8,259 bases of DNA from Thermoanaerobaculia bacterium (GTDB taxonomy: Bacteria; Acidobacteriota; Thermoanaerobaculia; Gp7-AA8), in contig JAMPYE010000179.1 of NCBI GenBank assembly GCA_023700825.1, forward strand, positions 1-8,259, read 5' to 3'. Positions 1 to 6,609 of the stretch are shown here, one piece after another. Each line of letters begins with the position of its first letter. The stretch's first letter is position 1. Below the pieces are notes generated by a model. That model was not told the DNA's origin and searched no databases. It saw nothing but the letters and a program-made list of their open reading frames with translations. The translations under genes were made by a program, and so were the position numbers.

Positions 1-571
1 CGTCGAGCACGGTTCGAAGGCGCTGGATCTCGGCAGGCAGAACGCGGGAGTTGGAGAAGGCGATCTCGACCGGCGTGCCGTCGTCGCGGTAGCGGCGAAT
101 GAAGCTTCGCTCGGCCGCGATCGAGAGGCTCTGGTCGTTCTTCGTGAGCGAGTCGATTTGCGTCGGGCTCAGCAGCTCGAGATAAACATCGACTGCACCG
201 GCCGGAAAGCGGACTCGCTTCCGCAGTCGCGCACCCCCGGCTTCCATGTGGACGACGACGAGGCCGCCTTCGAAGAACGAGATCCGCTGCATCGAGGCGG
301 CCGACTTCGCGAGATAGTCGAGGATGGGCCGCGGCAGGCAGCCGTCGATGAGCTGCGAGCCGATTGCCGGCGCCGCGCCGTTGAGCTCGGCAGTGTTGTA
401 CTTGCGCCTGTCGACCTGCCCCTCGTCCGGCGTCGGAATCGAGATCGCGGTGCCGAGCTCCGTGGGGATGGGCGCGCGGTCCTGTGCTGCGCTGGGAGTG
501 GCCGATGACGCTGCGGCGACCGCCGCGATCGCGGCAGCCAGCGCCAGCTTCATGAGTCGACAGGCCGTCAT
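1..571 (-). CDS. Secreted protein of unknown function (3' end outside window)
   Basis: An open frame of 190 codons enters from the left edge, so the C-terminus is missing. The first 30 residues look like a Sec signal peptide: a short basic start, an Ala/Leu-rich core (MKLALAAAIAAVAAA, residues 7-21) and a likely cleavage after SAAQ near residue 30. The mature part has no transmembrane segment and no family I recognise. It contains an alpha-helical stretch around residues 70-95 and a beta-rich stretch (FFEGGLVVVHME, residues 99-110). The ATG at 571 gives a 4-base ATGA overlap with the stop of the upstream nucleotidyltransferase gene, which favours it. An in-frame ATG at 553 would give a more compact signal peptide and is a real alternative; neither has a strong Shine-Dalgarno. 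It is probably the third gene of a leftward operon. Presence of a gene is fairly sure; function is unknown. Confidence 0.75.
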   Translation of the reverse strand, partial: MTACRLMKLALAAAIAAVAAASSATPSAAQDRAPIPTELGTAISIPTPDEGQVDRRKYNTAELNGAAPAIGSQLIDGCLPRPILDYLAKSAASMQRISFFEGGLVVVHMEAGGARLRKRVRFPAGAVDVYLELLSPTQIDSLTKNDQSLSIAAERSFIRRYRDDGTPVEIAFSNSRVLPAEIQRLRTVLD

Positions 572-1812
572 TCGTTCCGGTCTTGCCGTCTAAGATAGTC
601 CACCGCGGCTCGCCGCGCAAAAGCAGGCGCCTCTCCGGTGGAGATCACACGGGCGAACACCGCCTGCCTCGCGGTGCGGAGGGCCGCTCCAACCCAGGGG
701 CCGGGAGGCACTCCAAGGCCGTCGCCGCGCACGCCGAGATCGACCTCTGCGACCTGGACGAATCGCGTGACCAGCTCTTCGCAGGCCGGGCGCACGAGCG
801 CCGTCACGGCGCACGCTTCCGGCGACGCCGCGTCGAGCAGCAGGTACCGGGCCGCATCGTCGCTCGCCTGTTCGATGTCGCTCGCAAGGCCTCGAGGGTT
901 GCGCGCGAGCGAGAGCATCGTCCCTGTCTCCTTCCCGCTGAACGAAGCTCCGTGCAGTGTTTCGTTGTCCGGCTTCGATCCGGCCAGAAGAAGCGCGAAA
1001 CGGACGATCCGGGGGTTTGCGCCCGTCGCGGTGAGCAGATCCTGCCTGGTGTCGAGGTATCCGAGCGGTTCCGACTCCTCCGGCTCGGGGCCGACTCCCA
1101 GGAAGCGCTCGAGGGCCCCGCGCCTCGCCATCGCGAGAAGCGCCGCTCCCGCTCCACGCTGCTCCTCCGCTGCGATCCTCAGTTCCCGCCAGACTCGCTC
1201 GCGCGAGACGCAGGCGATTGCGCCGCCCTCGATTGCCTCGCTGACGAGACGATCGCTCTCTCTCTCCCATGCGAGTCCGAGCCGCGCCGAAAGGCGAATT
1301 CCCCGGAAGATGCGTGTCGGGTCGTCGACGAAGCTCCGCGCGTGCAGCACGCGTAGACGGCCGTGCTCGAGATCGTCGACGCCGCCCGTGGGGTCGACGA
1401 TTTCCCACGACTCCAGATCGAGAGCGATCGCGTTGGCGGAGAAGTCGCGGCGACGGAGATCTTCGCCGATCGACGCCGGCTCGACGAGCGGCAGAGCGCC
1501 GGGCCGCGGGTAGCGCTCCCGTCGCGTCGTTGCGATGTCGAGCTCCTCCCCACCGGGGAGCAGCGCCTTGAAGGTCAGGAACTCCGAGAACGGGCGCAGA
1601 GCCGCGCCTGCAGCGTCGGCGAACGCGCGTGCCGTCGCTTCCGTATCGCCCTCGACCGCGAAGTCGAGGTCCCGCATCGGCGCGCGCAGCAGCAGGTCCC
1701 GCACCGGTCCGCCCACGAGAAACGCGCGCGCGCCTGCCTGGCGAGCCGACGCGGCGAGCGCGGTCAGCAGCGTGAGATGGCGCTCTTTGAGCGAGTCGCG
1801 GCCGAGCATCAC
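568..1812 (-). CDS. cca: Class II tRNA nucleotidyltransferase / poly(A) polymerase family protein
   Basis: The family adds CCA, or in some members A or poly(A), to tRNA or RNA 3' ends in the cytoplasm. The 414-residue protein shows the class II series in order: nucleotide-binding FLVGGPVRDLLL (31-42), the catalytic pair in RDLDFAVEGD (Asp48, Asp50), a third carboxylate in ELDIATTR (Asp92), RRDFSANAIA (121-130), and the DDPTRIFRGIRLSARLG segment (163-179), equivalent to the EDxxR nucleobase-templating motif. The C-terminal half is helical. Where many bacterial members have an HD-type LLHDIG stretch, this one reads RFALLLAGSKP, so no HD phosphohydrolase site is seen. The start is GTG at 1812, seven bases after a GGAGG; the adjacent in-frame ATG at 1809 is an alternative. 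It overlaps the glycosyltransferase stop and the next gene's start by 4 bases each. Family is sure; CCA-adding versus A-adding or poly(A) activity cannot be settled by eye. Confidence 0.93.
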   Translation of the reverse strand: MMLGRDSLKERHLTLLTALAASARQAGARAFLVGGPVRDLLLRAPMRDLDFAVEGDTEATARAFADAAGAALRPFSEFLTFKALLPGGEELDIATTRRERYPRPGALPLVEPASIGEDLRRRDFSANAIALDLESWEIVDPTGGVDDLEHGRLRVLHARSFVDDPTRIFRGIRLSARLGLAWERESDRLVSEAIEGGAIACVSRERVWRELRIAAEEQRGAGAALLAMARRGALERFLGVGPEPEESEPLGYLDTRQDLLTATGANPRIVRFALLLAGSKPDNETLHGASFSGKETGTMLSLARNPRGLASDIEQASDDAARYLLLDAASPEACAVTALVRPACEELVTRFVQVAEVDLGVRGDGLGVPPGPWVGAALRTARQAVFARVISTGEAPAFARRAAVDYLRRQDRNE

Positions 1813-2654
1813 CCCGACACCTCCGCGTACGCCGCGAGCAGTGCCTCCCGCCGCCGCGCGGGGCGGAATCGCTCCCGGATCTCCGAGGCAGCGGCTCGAA
1901 ACGGCAGCGATCGCTCCGGTTTGAAGAGCATCGTCACGATCGCGTGCGCCAGTTCGTTCGGGTCCTTCCCCGGGCAGAGTGCGGCGGCGCGCCCGTCGTT
2001 GGTTCGTCGTCGGTTCGCGGCGGTGCGCGTGGCGACGACCGGCACGCCGAGGGCGATCGCCTCGCAGACCAGCCCGTCGAGGTCGTCCTCGTCGTCGGCG
2101 GGATCGACCCAGAGGTTCAGGGCAGACATCGCTGACGCCGACGGTGGTGCGTCGAACAACTGCCAGTCGACGTCGTCACGAAATCTGTGGATGCGGGCCC
2201 GGGTGAGGTCGCAACGCGACGCGATCGTGCTTCCTCGCTGCAGGGTCCCGATCGTCGGGTGCGCGAGCGGCGCCGTCGCTGCCGGCGCATGGAAGAACTC
2301 TTCGGCGACGGGCTCCGGGACCTCGTCGAACAAAGCCTTCGAGCGGCCGCGGGGCCGACGCCCGAGCAGTGTGCGGCTGGCCTCCAGAGCCCGGTCGGCG
2401 AGCCAGGGCGCGCCGGCGGCCGTGATCAGCGACTGAGGGACAGGGCCGGTTCCGTAGACGTGCAGGAGTGTGGGGGAGAACTCGCGCAGCTCTCTCGCGA
2501 GCTCGCGCTCGGGCACGGAGCCCGGCGCGGCCGGGCCGCGGCCCGCCAGCGTCCAGGACGACTCTGCCGGCCCGCTGCCGGCCTCGCAGTCGAGCCGAAA
2601 GCACTTCATGTCGTATCCCGAGAACGACGGGAGCAGCACTCGCGCGACGCGCAT
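1809..2654 (-). CDS. Compact, divergent GT-B-type glycosyltransferase (GT4-like)
   Basis: The last 100 residues resemble the donor-binding half of family 4 glycosyltransferases: DGLVCEAIALGVPVVATR (193-210), then a DG turn (220-221), a CPGKDPNELAHAI stretch (227-239) and a terminal helix. These match the usual E-x7-E, GxPVVA and 'DG..G.L..P.DP..LA.AI' pattern. The second Glu is kept (Glu198), but the position of the first is Asp190. At 281 residues it is about 100 shorter than common GT4 enzymes. The N-terminal acceptor domain is poorly matched: MRVARVLLPS and HVYGTGP (66-72) could be Rossmann strands. The ATG at 2654 gives a clean beta-strand start; an upstream in-frame TTG at 2675 would add 7 residues and is less likely. 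It is the first gene of the leftward operon. A GT-fold protein with weak or lost catalysis is possible; the substrate is unknown. Confidence 0.7.
   Translation of the reverse strand: MRVARVLLPSFSGYDMKCFRLDCEAGSGPAESSWTLAGRGPAAPGSVPERELARELREFSPTLLHVYGTGPVPQSLITAAGAPWLADRALEASRTLLGRRPRGRSKALFDEVPEPVAEEFFHAPAATAPLAHPTIGTLQRGSTIASRCDLTRARIHRFRDDVDWQLFDAPPSASAMSALNLWVDPADDEDDLDGLVCEAIALGVPVVATRTAANRRRTNDGRAAALCPGKDPNELAHAIVTMLFKPERSLPFRAAASEIRERFRPARRREALLAAYAEVSG
1820..1824 (-). promoter_or_regulatory. Shine-Dalgarno GGAGG for the nucleotidyltransferase gene
   Basis: On the minus strand GGAGG lies inside the end of the glycosyltransferase gene, 7 bases before the GTG at 1812 and 10 before the ATG at 1809. 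The spacing slightly favours the GTG. It supports independent ribosome loading as well as coupling through the stop/start overlap. Confidence 0.6.
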
Positions 2655-2785
2655 CGAATCCCATGGTAGACCCAATCGGCGCCACGACGCAGGTCGCGGA
2701 GGCAGCTCTCCTTCAGGGCGAAACGGATGCCATCGTCCGGAAAGCGCTCGACTTACAGTAGAATCCCGAGAGCTGGTTCAACCCG
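2655..2785. other. Divergent intergenic region between two operons
   Basis: These 131 bases separate the start codons of the leftward glycosyltransferase and the rightward GGDEF gene, so promoters for both operons should lie here. No convincing small gene, tRNA or riboswitch core was seen. The sole promoter-like element I would mark is a -10 box at 2759-2764. For the leftward side no good -10/-35 pair was found by eye. Confidence 0.6.
2759..2764 (+). promoter_or_regulatory. Possible -10 element TAGAAT upstream of the GGDEF gene
   Basis: TAGAAT matches the sigma-70 type TATAAT at five of six bases and ends 21 bases before the ATG at 2786, which would give a short leader of about 15 bases. No -35 box of the TTGACA type stands at the usual spacing (2736-2741 reads TCCGGA), so the promoter would be weak, extended or activator-dependent. 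The TAG is also the in-frame stop that bounds the GGDEF reading frame upstream. Confidence 0.35.
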
Positions 2786-4075
2786 ATGGAAATAGGCGTC
2801 TGCACCCACCGAGAGGATCTTCTCGGCACGCTTGCCGGGCAGTGCCCGGGACACTCGTTCAAGAAGTGCGGGGATCGTGCCGACACTGCGGTGCTGATCG
2901 TCGATCACGCTTCGGGACAGGTTCCGTGCGCGGGTGAGGTTCTCTTCACGGTGCATCTTTCCGACGTGGAGCCGCGCGGAAGCGGAGCGAACGAGGTGTG
3001 GGTGACCGAGCACGAGATGCTCGAGCATCCACTCGCTGTGCTTGGCGCCGCCGAGCTCGTCGTCGGTCTGCGGCGGCAGGTGGCTGAGCTCGCGCAGGCG
3101 GCGGCAGCCGACGCGGAGATCCGCAGCCTGCTCGCGGAGCCGGACCTGGAGACCTTTTCGCGTCGTGTCTCTGAGTCGATGTCGCGGCACCTGCCGGTCA
3201 CTGCGGGCAGCTTGTTTTTCTACGACCCGATCCGCGAGGCGTTCTATCTGGCCTACAGCGCCGAGGAGACCCCGCCCAGCGACGACGAGCTGACGCGCGA
3301 GCTGCTCGTGCGGCTGCACGACGAAGTGGGTCGGCCGCATCCGCATGTGCGGCTCGAATCGGCCGACCTCGAGGTACGGATCGCGCTCCCGATGCTGTCG
3401 CGCGAGGATCTGATCGGCGTGTTCATCGGACGCCTCGTGCCGGGCGCGCAGGTTACGGACCCCGCGCTCGACGCGGCCACGGAATACCTCGGCGCGATCA
3501 TGCCGCTGATCGTCAATGCGCGGCAGTTCAGTCAGAGTCGCGAGCTGGCGATGCGCGACGATCTGACCAAGGCGTACAACCGCCGCTTCTTCGAGAGCTA
3601 CCTGGACGAAGAGATCGAGCGCACGCGGCGCTACGGGTCCGTGTTCAGCATCATCTTTCTCGACCTCGACGACCTGAAGAACATCAACAGCTCCCACGGA
3701 CACCTCACCGGGTCGCGGGTGCTGCAGGAGGTCGCCAAGCGGATTCTCTCCGCGGTGCGCACGATCGACAAAGTCGTGCGGTTCGGCGGCGACGAGTTCT
3801 GCATCATCCTGCCCGAGACCGACAAGGACCAGGCGATGAGCGTCGCGATGCGCGCCCGCAACTCGATGTCGTCGACCACGCTGGAGATCGATGACACGCT
3901 CGAGGTCAGGATCACCGCAAGTTTCGGGATCGCCACGTATCCCAACCACGCGTTGAGCAAGGACGGCCTCATCCGCCAGGCCGACGAAGCGATGTACCGG
4001 GTGAAATCGACGACGAAGAACGCCATCGGCGTGGCGGGAGACTTCCAGCCGAGCCGCACCGGAACCGGGGAGTGA
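2786..4075 (+). CDS. GAF-GGDEF cyclic-dinucleotide synthase, candidate Hypr (cGAMP-type) enzyme
   Basis: GGDEF enzymes condense two nucleoside triphosphates into a cyclic dinucleotide second messenger. Residues 1-100 look like a worn receiver-type domain (strands TAVLIVD at 34-40, VLFTVHL at 52-58, EVWVTE at 70-75) without a clear phospho-acceptor. A helical linker leads to a GAF-like sensor (about 120-245). The GGDEF domain covers about 255-420: DDLTKAYNRR (258-267), metal ligand Asp293 in FLDLDDLKNIN, GGDEF at 334-338, and RTID (325-328), an RxxD inhibitory site five residues before GGDEF. The base-contacting Asp of PleD (Asp344) is Ser310 here, in GHLTGSRVL; the usual ND is NS (301-302). 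This Ser is the reported marker of Hypr enzymes that make 3',3'-cGAMP. There is no transmembrane segment, so it is cytoplasmic. The ATG at 2786 is the only ATG after the upstream in-frame TAG, with a weak Shine-Dalgarno. It leads the rightward operon and overlaps the next gene by 4 bases. The GGDEF call is sure; product identity is inference. Confidence 0.94.
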   Translation: MEIGVCTHREDLLGTLAGQCPGHSFKKCGDRADTAVLIVDHASGQVPCAGEVLFTVHLSDVEPRGSGANEVWVTEHEMLEHPLAVLGAAELVVGLRRQVAELAQAAAADAEIRSLLAEPDLETFSRRVSESMSRHLPVTAGSLFFYDPIREAFYLAYSAEETPPSDDELTRELLVRLHDEVGRPHPHVRLESADLEVRIALPMLSREDLIGVFIGRLVPGAQVTDPALDAATEYLGAIMPLIVNARQFSQSRELAMRDDLTKAYNRRFFESYLDEEIERTRRYGSVFSIIFLDLDDLKNINSSHGHLTGSRVLQEVAKRILSAVRTIDKVVRFGGDEFCIILPETDKDQAMSVAMRARNSMSSTTLEIDDTLEVRITASFGIATYPNHALSKDGLIRQADEAMYRVKSTTKNAIGVAGDFQPSRTGTGE

Positions 4076-5244
4076 TTGGGGGCGCTCCGGAGCGAACTTC
4101 GCTGCACGCCCTCCAACCAGCCGAAATGTCCGACGACCTCACGATCCAGGGCTCTCTCTCCGAGACGACCGTTCCCGACCTGTTCCGCACGATCATCCGA
4201 AGTCGCGAGAACGCGGTCGTGTCGGTCGCCGGGGACTTCCGACAGGACTCGTTCTACTTTCGGGACGGCCACCTCGCCTTCGCGTCGAGCACGTCGACGG
4301 ATCTCGGGCTTGCGGACGTGCTCCTCGTCGCCGGGGAGATGAACCTGGGCCAGTATCGAACCGTCACGGAGCGGGCGGGGGTGTCGCGCCGTGTCCCGGA
4401 TGTGATTCTCGAGCTCGGCATGATGAACCGGGAAGAGCTCTCGCGGGCGATGGAGCTCCAGATCACGAGGATCGTGAACGATGCGATCACGCTCGCGTCG
4501 GGCGAGTACACGATCGAGTTCCTCGAGGATTTTCCTTCCGAGGTGACGACCGTCTCGATCGAGTCGGACAAGATGATCCTCGCGGCGATCGGCAACGTCG
4601 ATCGCTGGAGCGTCGTCGAGCGAGGGATCGGCAGCGTCGATCGCATGGTGCGCCAGGCCGCCGGTGCCGATGCACGTGCCTTCGCGCTCGACCTCACCGA
4701 GGCGGAAAGCCACGTGTTCGGCATCGTTTCCGAGCCGGTCTCGGTCGCGACCGTTTGCGAGCGGAGTTATCTGCCGAACTTCGTCGTGTGCCGGACGGTG
4801 TGGGCTTTGCTCGTGGCCGGGCTGCTCGAAGACGTTCGCGACTCCGCGGACGAGGCGGGCGACGAGCGCCGCGAGATCCTCGCAACCGAATACGAGCTCG
4901 AAGGCGAAGTCGAGCGTTACAACACCGTGTTCGAAGATCTTTTCGGAGTCGTCTTCCAGCGTATCGGCGACTACTCCTTCGATTTCGTCGATCGCGTCGT
5001 CTCGCGCGTATCGCCGCAAAACGCCGCCCTGCTGCAAGGGATGAGCATGGTCAACGAAGGCCGGGTCGACGTCGACCAGCTCCTCACGAATCTCTCGGCA
5101 GCGAGCCCCCACGAGAAGCGCCAGATCGTTCAGGACCTGATGAACGAGCTTCTTTACGGCTGGGTTCTCGAGATCCGAACCGAGTTCGGGGACCAGCTCG
5201 ACGCCGCGGTCGCGACCGCGCAGCAGAAGATCAGGAAGCAATGA
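4072..5244 (+). CDS. DUF4388 (PATAN) domain regulatory protein
   Basis: Residues about 22-100 match the DUF4388/PATAN pattern: LTIQGSLSETTVPDLFRTI (23-41), a basic turn, then FYFRDGHLAFASS (61-73) and LADVLL (80-85). Such domains occur in two-component and gliding or pilus regulators; in cyanobacteria PATAN regulators bind pilus motor proteins. A helical continuation (118-180) is usual for these proteins. Residues 205-255 resemble a winged helix (LTEAESHVFGIV, then VVCRTVWALLVAGLLEDV), often found behind PATAN in deltaproteobacterial proteins. The last 120 residues are helical and charged with no known domain. There is no signal peptide or membrane segment. The start chosen is GTG at 4072, forming a GTGA overlap with the cyclase stop; ATG at 4126 (starting MSDDL) just before the domain is a strong alternative. 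Coupling to the cyclase suggests it acts in the same pathway, perhaps as effector or partner; this is inference. Confidence 0.87.
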   Translation: MIGGAPERTSLHALQPAEMSDDLTIQGSLSETTVPDLFRTIIRSRENAVVSVAGDFRQDSFYFRDGHLAFASSTSTDLGLADVLLVAGEMNLGQYRTVTERAGVSRRVPDVILELGMMNREELSRAMELQITRIVNDAITLASGEYTIEFLEDFPSEVTTVSIESDKMILAAIGNVDRWSVVERGIGSVDRMVRQAAGADARAFALDLTEAESHVFGIVSEPVSVATVCERSYLPNFVVCRTVWALLVAGLLEDVRDSADEAGDERREILATEYELEGEVERYNTVFEDLFGVVFQRIGDYSFDFVDRVVSRVSPQNAALLQGMSMVNEGRVDVDQLLTNLSAASPHEKRQIVQDLMNELLYGWVLEIRTEFGDQLDAAVATAQQKIRKQ

Positions 5245-5260
5245 GCCGGAGCCCGTCCCG

Positions 5261-5950
5261 ATGAGATCGTTCCTTGCCGCAGTGGTAATCGCCCTGCTCG
5301 CGCTCCCCGCGAGCCTCCTCCTCGCCGAGTCTCCCAAGGGAGAGTGGGATGCGATCGAGGCGGACTACAAGTGGCTCGATACGCTCCGGAGGTCGGCGGC
5401 GCCGCTCGATGCGACCGCGCCGAGGAAGCAGCGCATCGAGGACTACCTGCAGAACGAGCGCAAAGTCGAGCCCGTCTACGCCAGGTTCATCGAGAGGCTC
5501 GAGACCTACTACCAGAAGACCGGCGATCCTCGCGCGGCGTCGCTCTTCGCGAAAGAGAAGATCCGGATCGGCGACGGCTACATGGAGATCCTCGCGCGCT
5601 ACGACCGAGCGATCAACATGTACCGCGCCGCACTCTACGTCGATCCGGACAACGAAGAGGCGAAGCGCAAGCTCGAGCTCGCCGAAGCCCGGCGCTACAT
5701 CGACACCGACGGGTTTGCGAAATTGAAGTCGGGAATGCGTGAGCTCGAGGTGCAGGCGGTGGTCGGTGTGCCCCGAGAAGACTGGATCCGGCAGAAAATC
5801 GAGGGCGCGCGCGTTTTCTCCGTCTGGATCTACCCGCGCCGCGACGGCGGTGCCGCGGCCGTCTACTTCGAGGGTGGCGTCGTCTACCATACGAATTGGG
5901 ACGCCGCGCCGGCACCGACACCGGTACGGGAAAAAGATGCGGCTGACTGA
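5261..5950 (+). CDS. Exported protein with TPR-like segment and BamE/SmpA-like C-terminus
   Basis: The protein (229 residues) begins with a Sec signal peptide: MRSF, a hydrophobic core (LAAVVIALLALPASLLL) and probable cleavage near residue 22. There is no lipobox Cys, so it is unlikely to be a lipoprotein, unlike BamE. Residues about 103-146 form paired helices ending ALYVDPDNEEAKRKLELAEA, a typical single TPR with its P-x-N turn. Residues 151-212 recall the SmpA/OmlA/BamE fold: GFAKLKSGM, EVQAVVGVP, then VFSVWIYPRRDG and AAVYFEGGVVYH, matching the family's 'LkpGMt..qV...lG.P....W.Y' and closing strands. In other bacteria that fold assists outer-membrane protein assembly or binds envelope partners. 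The ATG at 5261 follows GGAG (5248-5251) by 9 bases and lies 16 bases after the DUF4388 stop, so it is likely in the same operon. The exact role is unknown. Confidence 0.85.
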   Translation: MRSFLAAVVIALLALPASLLLAESPKGEWDAIEADYKWLDTLRRSAAPLDATAPRKQRIEDYLQNERKVEPVYARFIERLETYYQKTGDPRAASLFAKEKIRIGDGYMEILARYDRAINMYRAALYVDPDNEEAKRKLELAEARRYIDTDGFAKLKSGMRELEVQAVVGVPREDWIRQKIEGARVFSVWIYPRRDGGAAAVYFEGGVVYHTNWDAAPAPTPVREKDAAD

Positions 5951-5951
5951 C

Positions 5952-5958
5952 GGGAGGG
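5952..5958 (+). promoter_or_regulatory. Strong Shine-Dalgarno GGGAGGG fixing the SPOR protein start
   Basis: GGGAGGG lies just after the preceding stop and 8 bases before the ATG at 5967. It is among the strongest ribosome-binding sites in the window and settles the start of the SPOR gene. Confidence 0.7.
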
Positions 5959-5966
5959 CGTGAGAA

Positions 5967-6608
5967 ATGGAAGACCAGCAGCTGAACGACGATTCGCACT
6001 ACGAGATCTCACTTACCGCGACACAGGCATTCGTGGCGTTCGTGCTGCTCCTGCTCTCGCTCGCGGCATCGTTCGCGTTCGGCGTGATGGTCGGGCGGGG
6101 ACAGCTCGACCCGGAGGCCGCGAAGGTCGCTCGGGACGCGGACACGACTCAGATCACCGAGCGGGCGATGCCGGCGACCACCGAGGAGAGCGCTCCGGTC
6201 GAGCCCGTCGTTGAGACGGCAGCACCGGAAGCCGCCACCGAGGCGGGCGACGAGATCGAGATCAAGCCCGCCGCTACTGCCGCGACGCCCGCGCCGGTCG
6301 CGACGGCAACCGCTCCTCCGGCCCAGACGGCGACCTCCCCGGCGGTGGCTGCGCCCGTGACCGCGCCCGCGACGACCGGCCCCGTCTACGCTCAGCTGCT
6401 GGCGACCGGCGACGCGAAGCGCGCCGAGACTCTCGCGGCGCAGTTGTTCGACGCAGGCTTCACCACCGCGTTCGTCGATCGGGTGAAGGGCGAGAAGGGC
6501 ACGATCCACCGTGTGAGGGTTCGATTCAGGAGCGATGCGGACGCAAGGGCCGCAGTGCCCGCGCTTCAAAAGTACACCACCGAGAAGGTGCTGGTGACGA
6601 CGAAGTAG
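5967..6608 (+). CDS. Single-pass membrane protein with C-terminal SPOR domain
   Basis: This 213-residue protein has the bitopic layout of FtsN/DedD-type proteins. A short acidic cytoplasmic tail (1-17) is followed by one hydrophobic helix (about 20-42, AFVAFVLLLLSLAASFAFGV then MVGRG). A long Ala/Pro/Thr/Glu-rich linker (about 50-138) crosses the periplasm, and a C-terminal SPOR-like domain follows (about 139-211). That domain shows VYAQLLATGD, a helix (AKRAETLAAQLFDAGF), a HRVRVRF strand and a second helix (ADARAAVPALQKY) in the normal beta-alpha-beta-beta-alpha-beta order. SPOR domains bind denuded glycan strands of septal peptidoglycan, so a role in division or cell-wall remodelling is likely. 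It lies 16 bases after the exported TPR/BamE-like gene. SPOR call is good from architecture; whether it is the FtsN equivalent cannot be told. Confidence 0.86.
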   Translation: MEDQQLNDDSHYEISLTATQAFVAFVLLLLSLAASFAFGVMVGRGQLDPEAAKVARDADTTQITERAMPATTEESAPVEPVVETAAPEAATEAGDEIEIKPAATAATPAPVATATAPPAQTATSPAVAAPVTAPATTGPVYAQLLATGDAKRAETLAAQLFDAGFTTAFVDRVKGEKGTIHRVRVRFRSDADARAAVPALQKYTTEKVLVTTK

Positions 6609-6609
6609 A

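Noticed and set aside
1363..2436. A 357-codon plus-strand open frame across the nucleotidyltransferase and glycosyltransferase genes
   Set aside because: Arg/Ser/Ala-rich translation without motifs, spanning two real minus-strand genes that carry clear family motifs.
2724..2739. Operator-like palindrome (CGGA...TCCG) in the divergent region
   Set aside because: Only 10 of 16 positions are symmetric and the arms are GC-rich; such matches are expected by chance here.
2753..3949. A 398-codon minus-strand open frame opposite the GGDEF gene
   Set aside because: Same GC effect. The opposite strand carries unmistakable GAF and GGDEF motifs, while this frame has none.
3631..5337. A 568-codon open frame on the minus strand opposite the cyclase and DUF4388 genes
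   Set aside because: It is a shadow of two well-supported plus-strand genes; high GC removes stops in the antisense frame. Its translation is rich in Arg, Asp and His with no domain, and it crosses a gene boundary.
6180..6380. Possible tandem repeat in the SPOR gene linker
   Set aside because: It is compositional bias for Ala, Pro and Thr codons without a regular repeat unit, as expected for a periplasmic linker.
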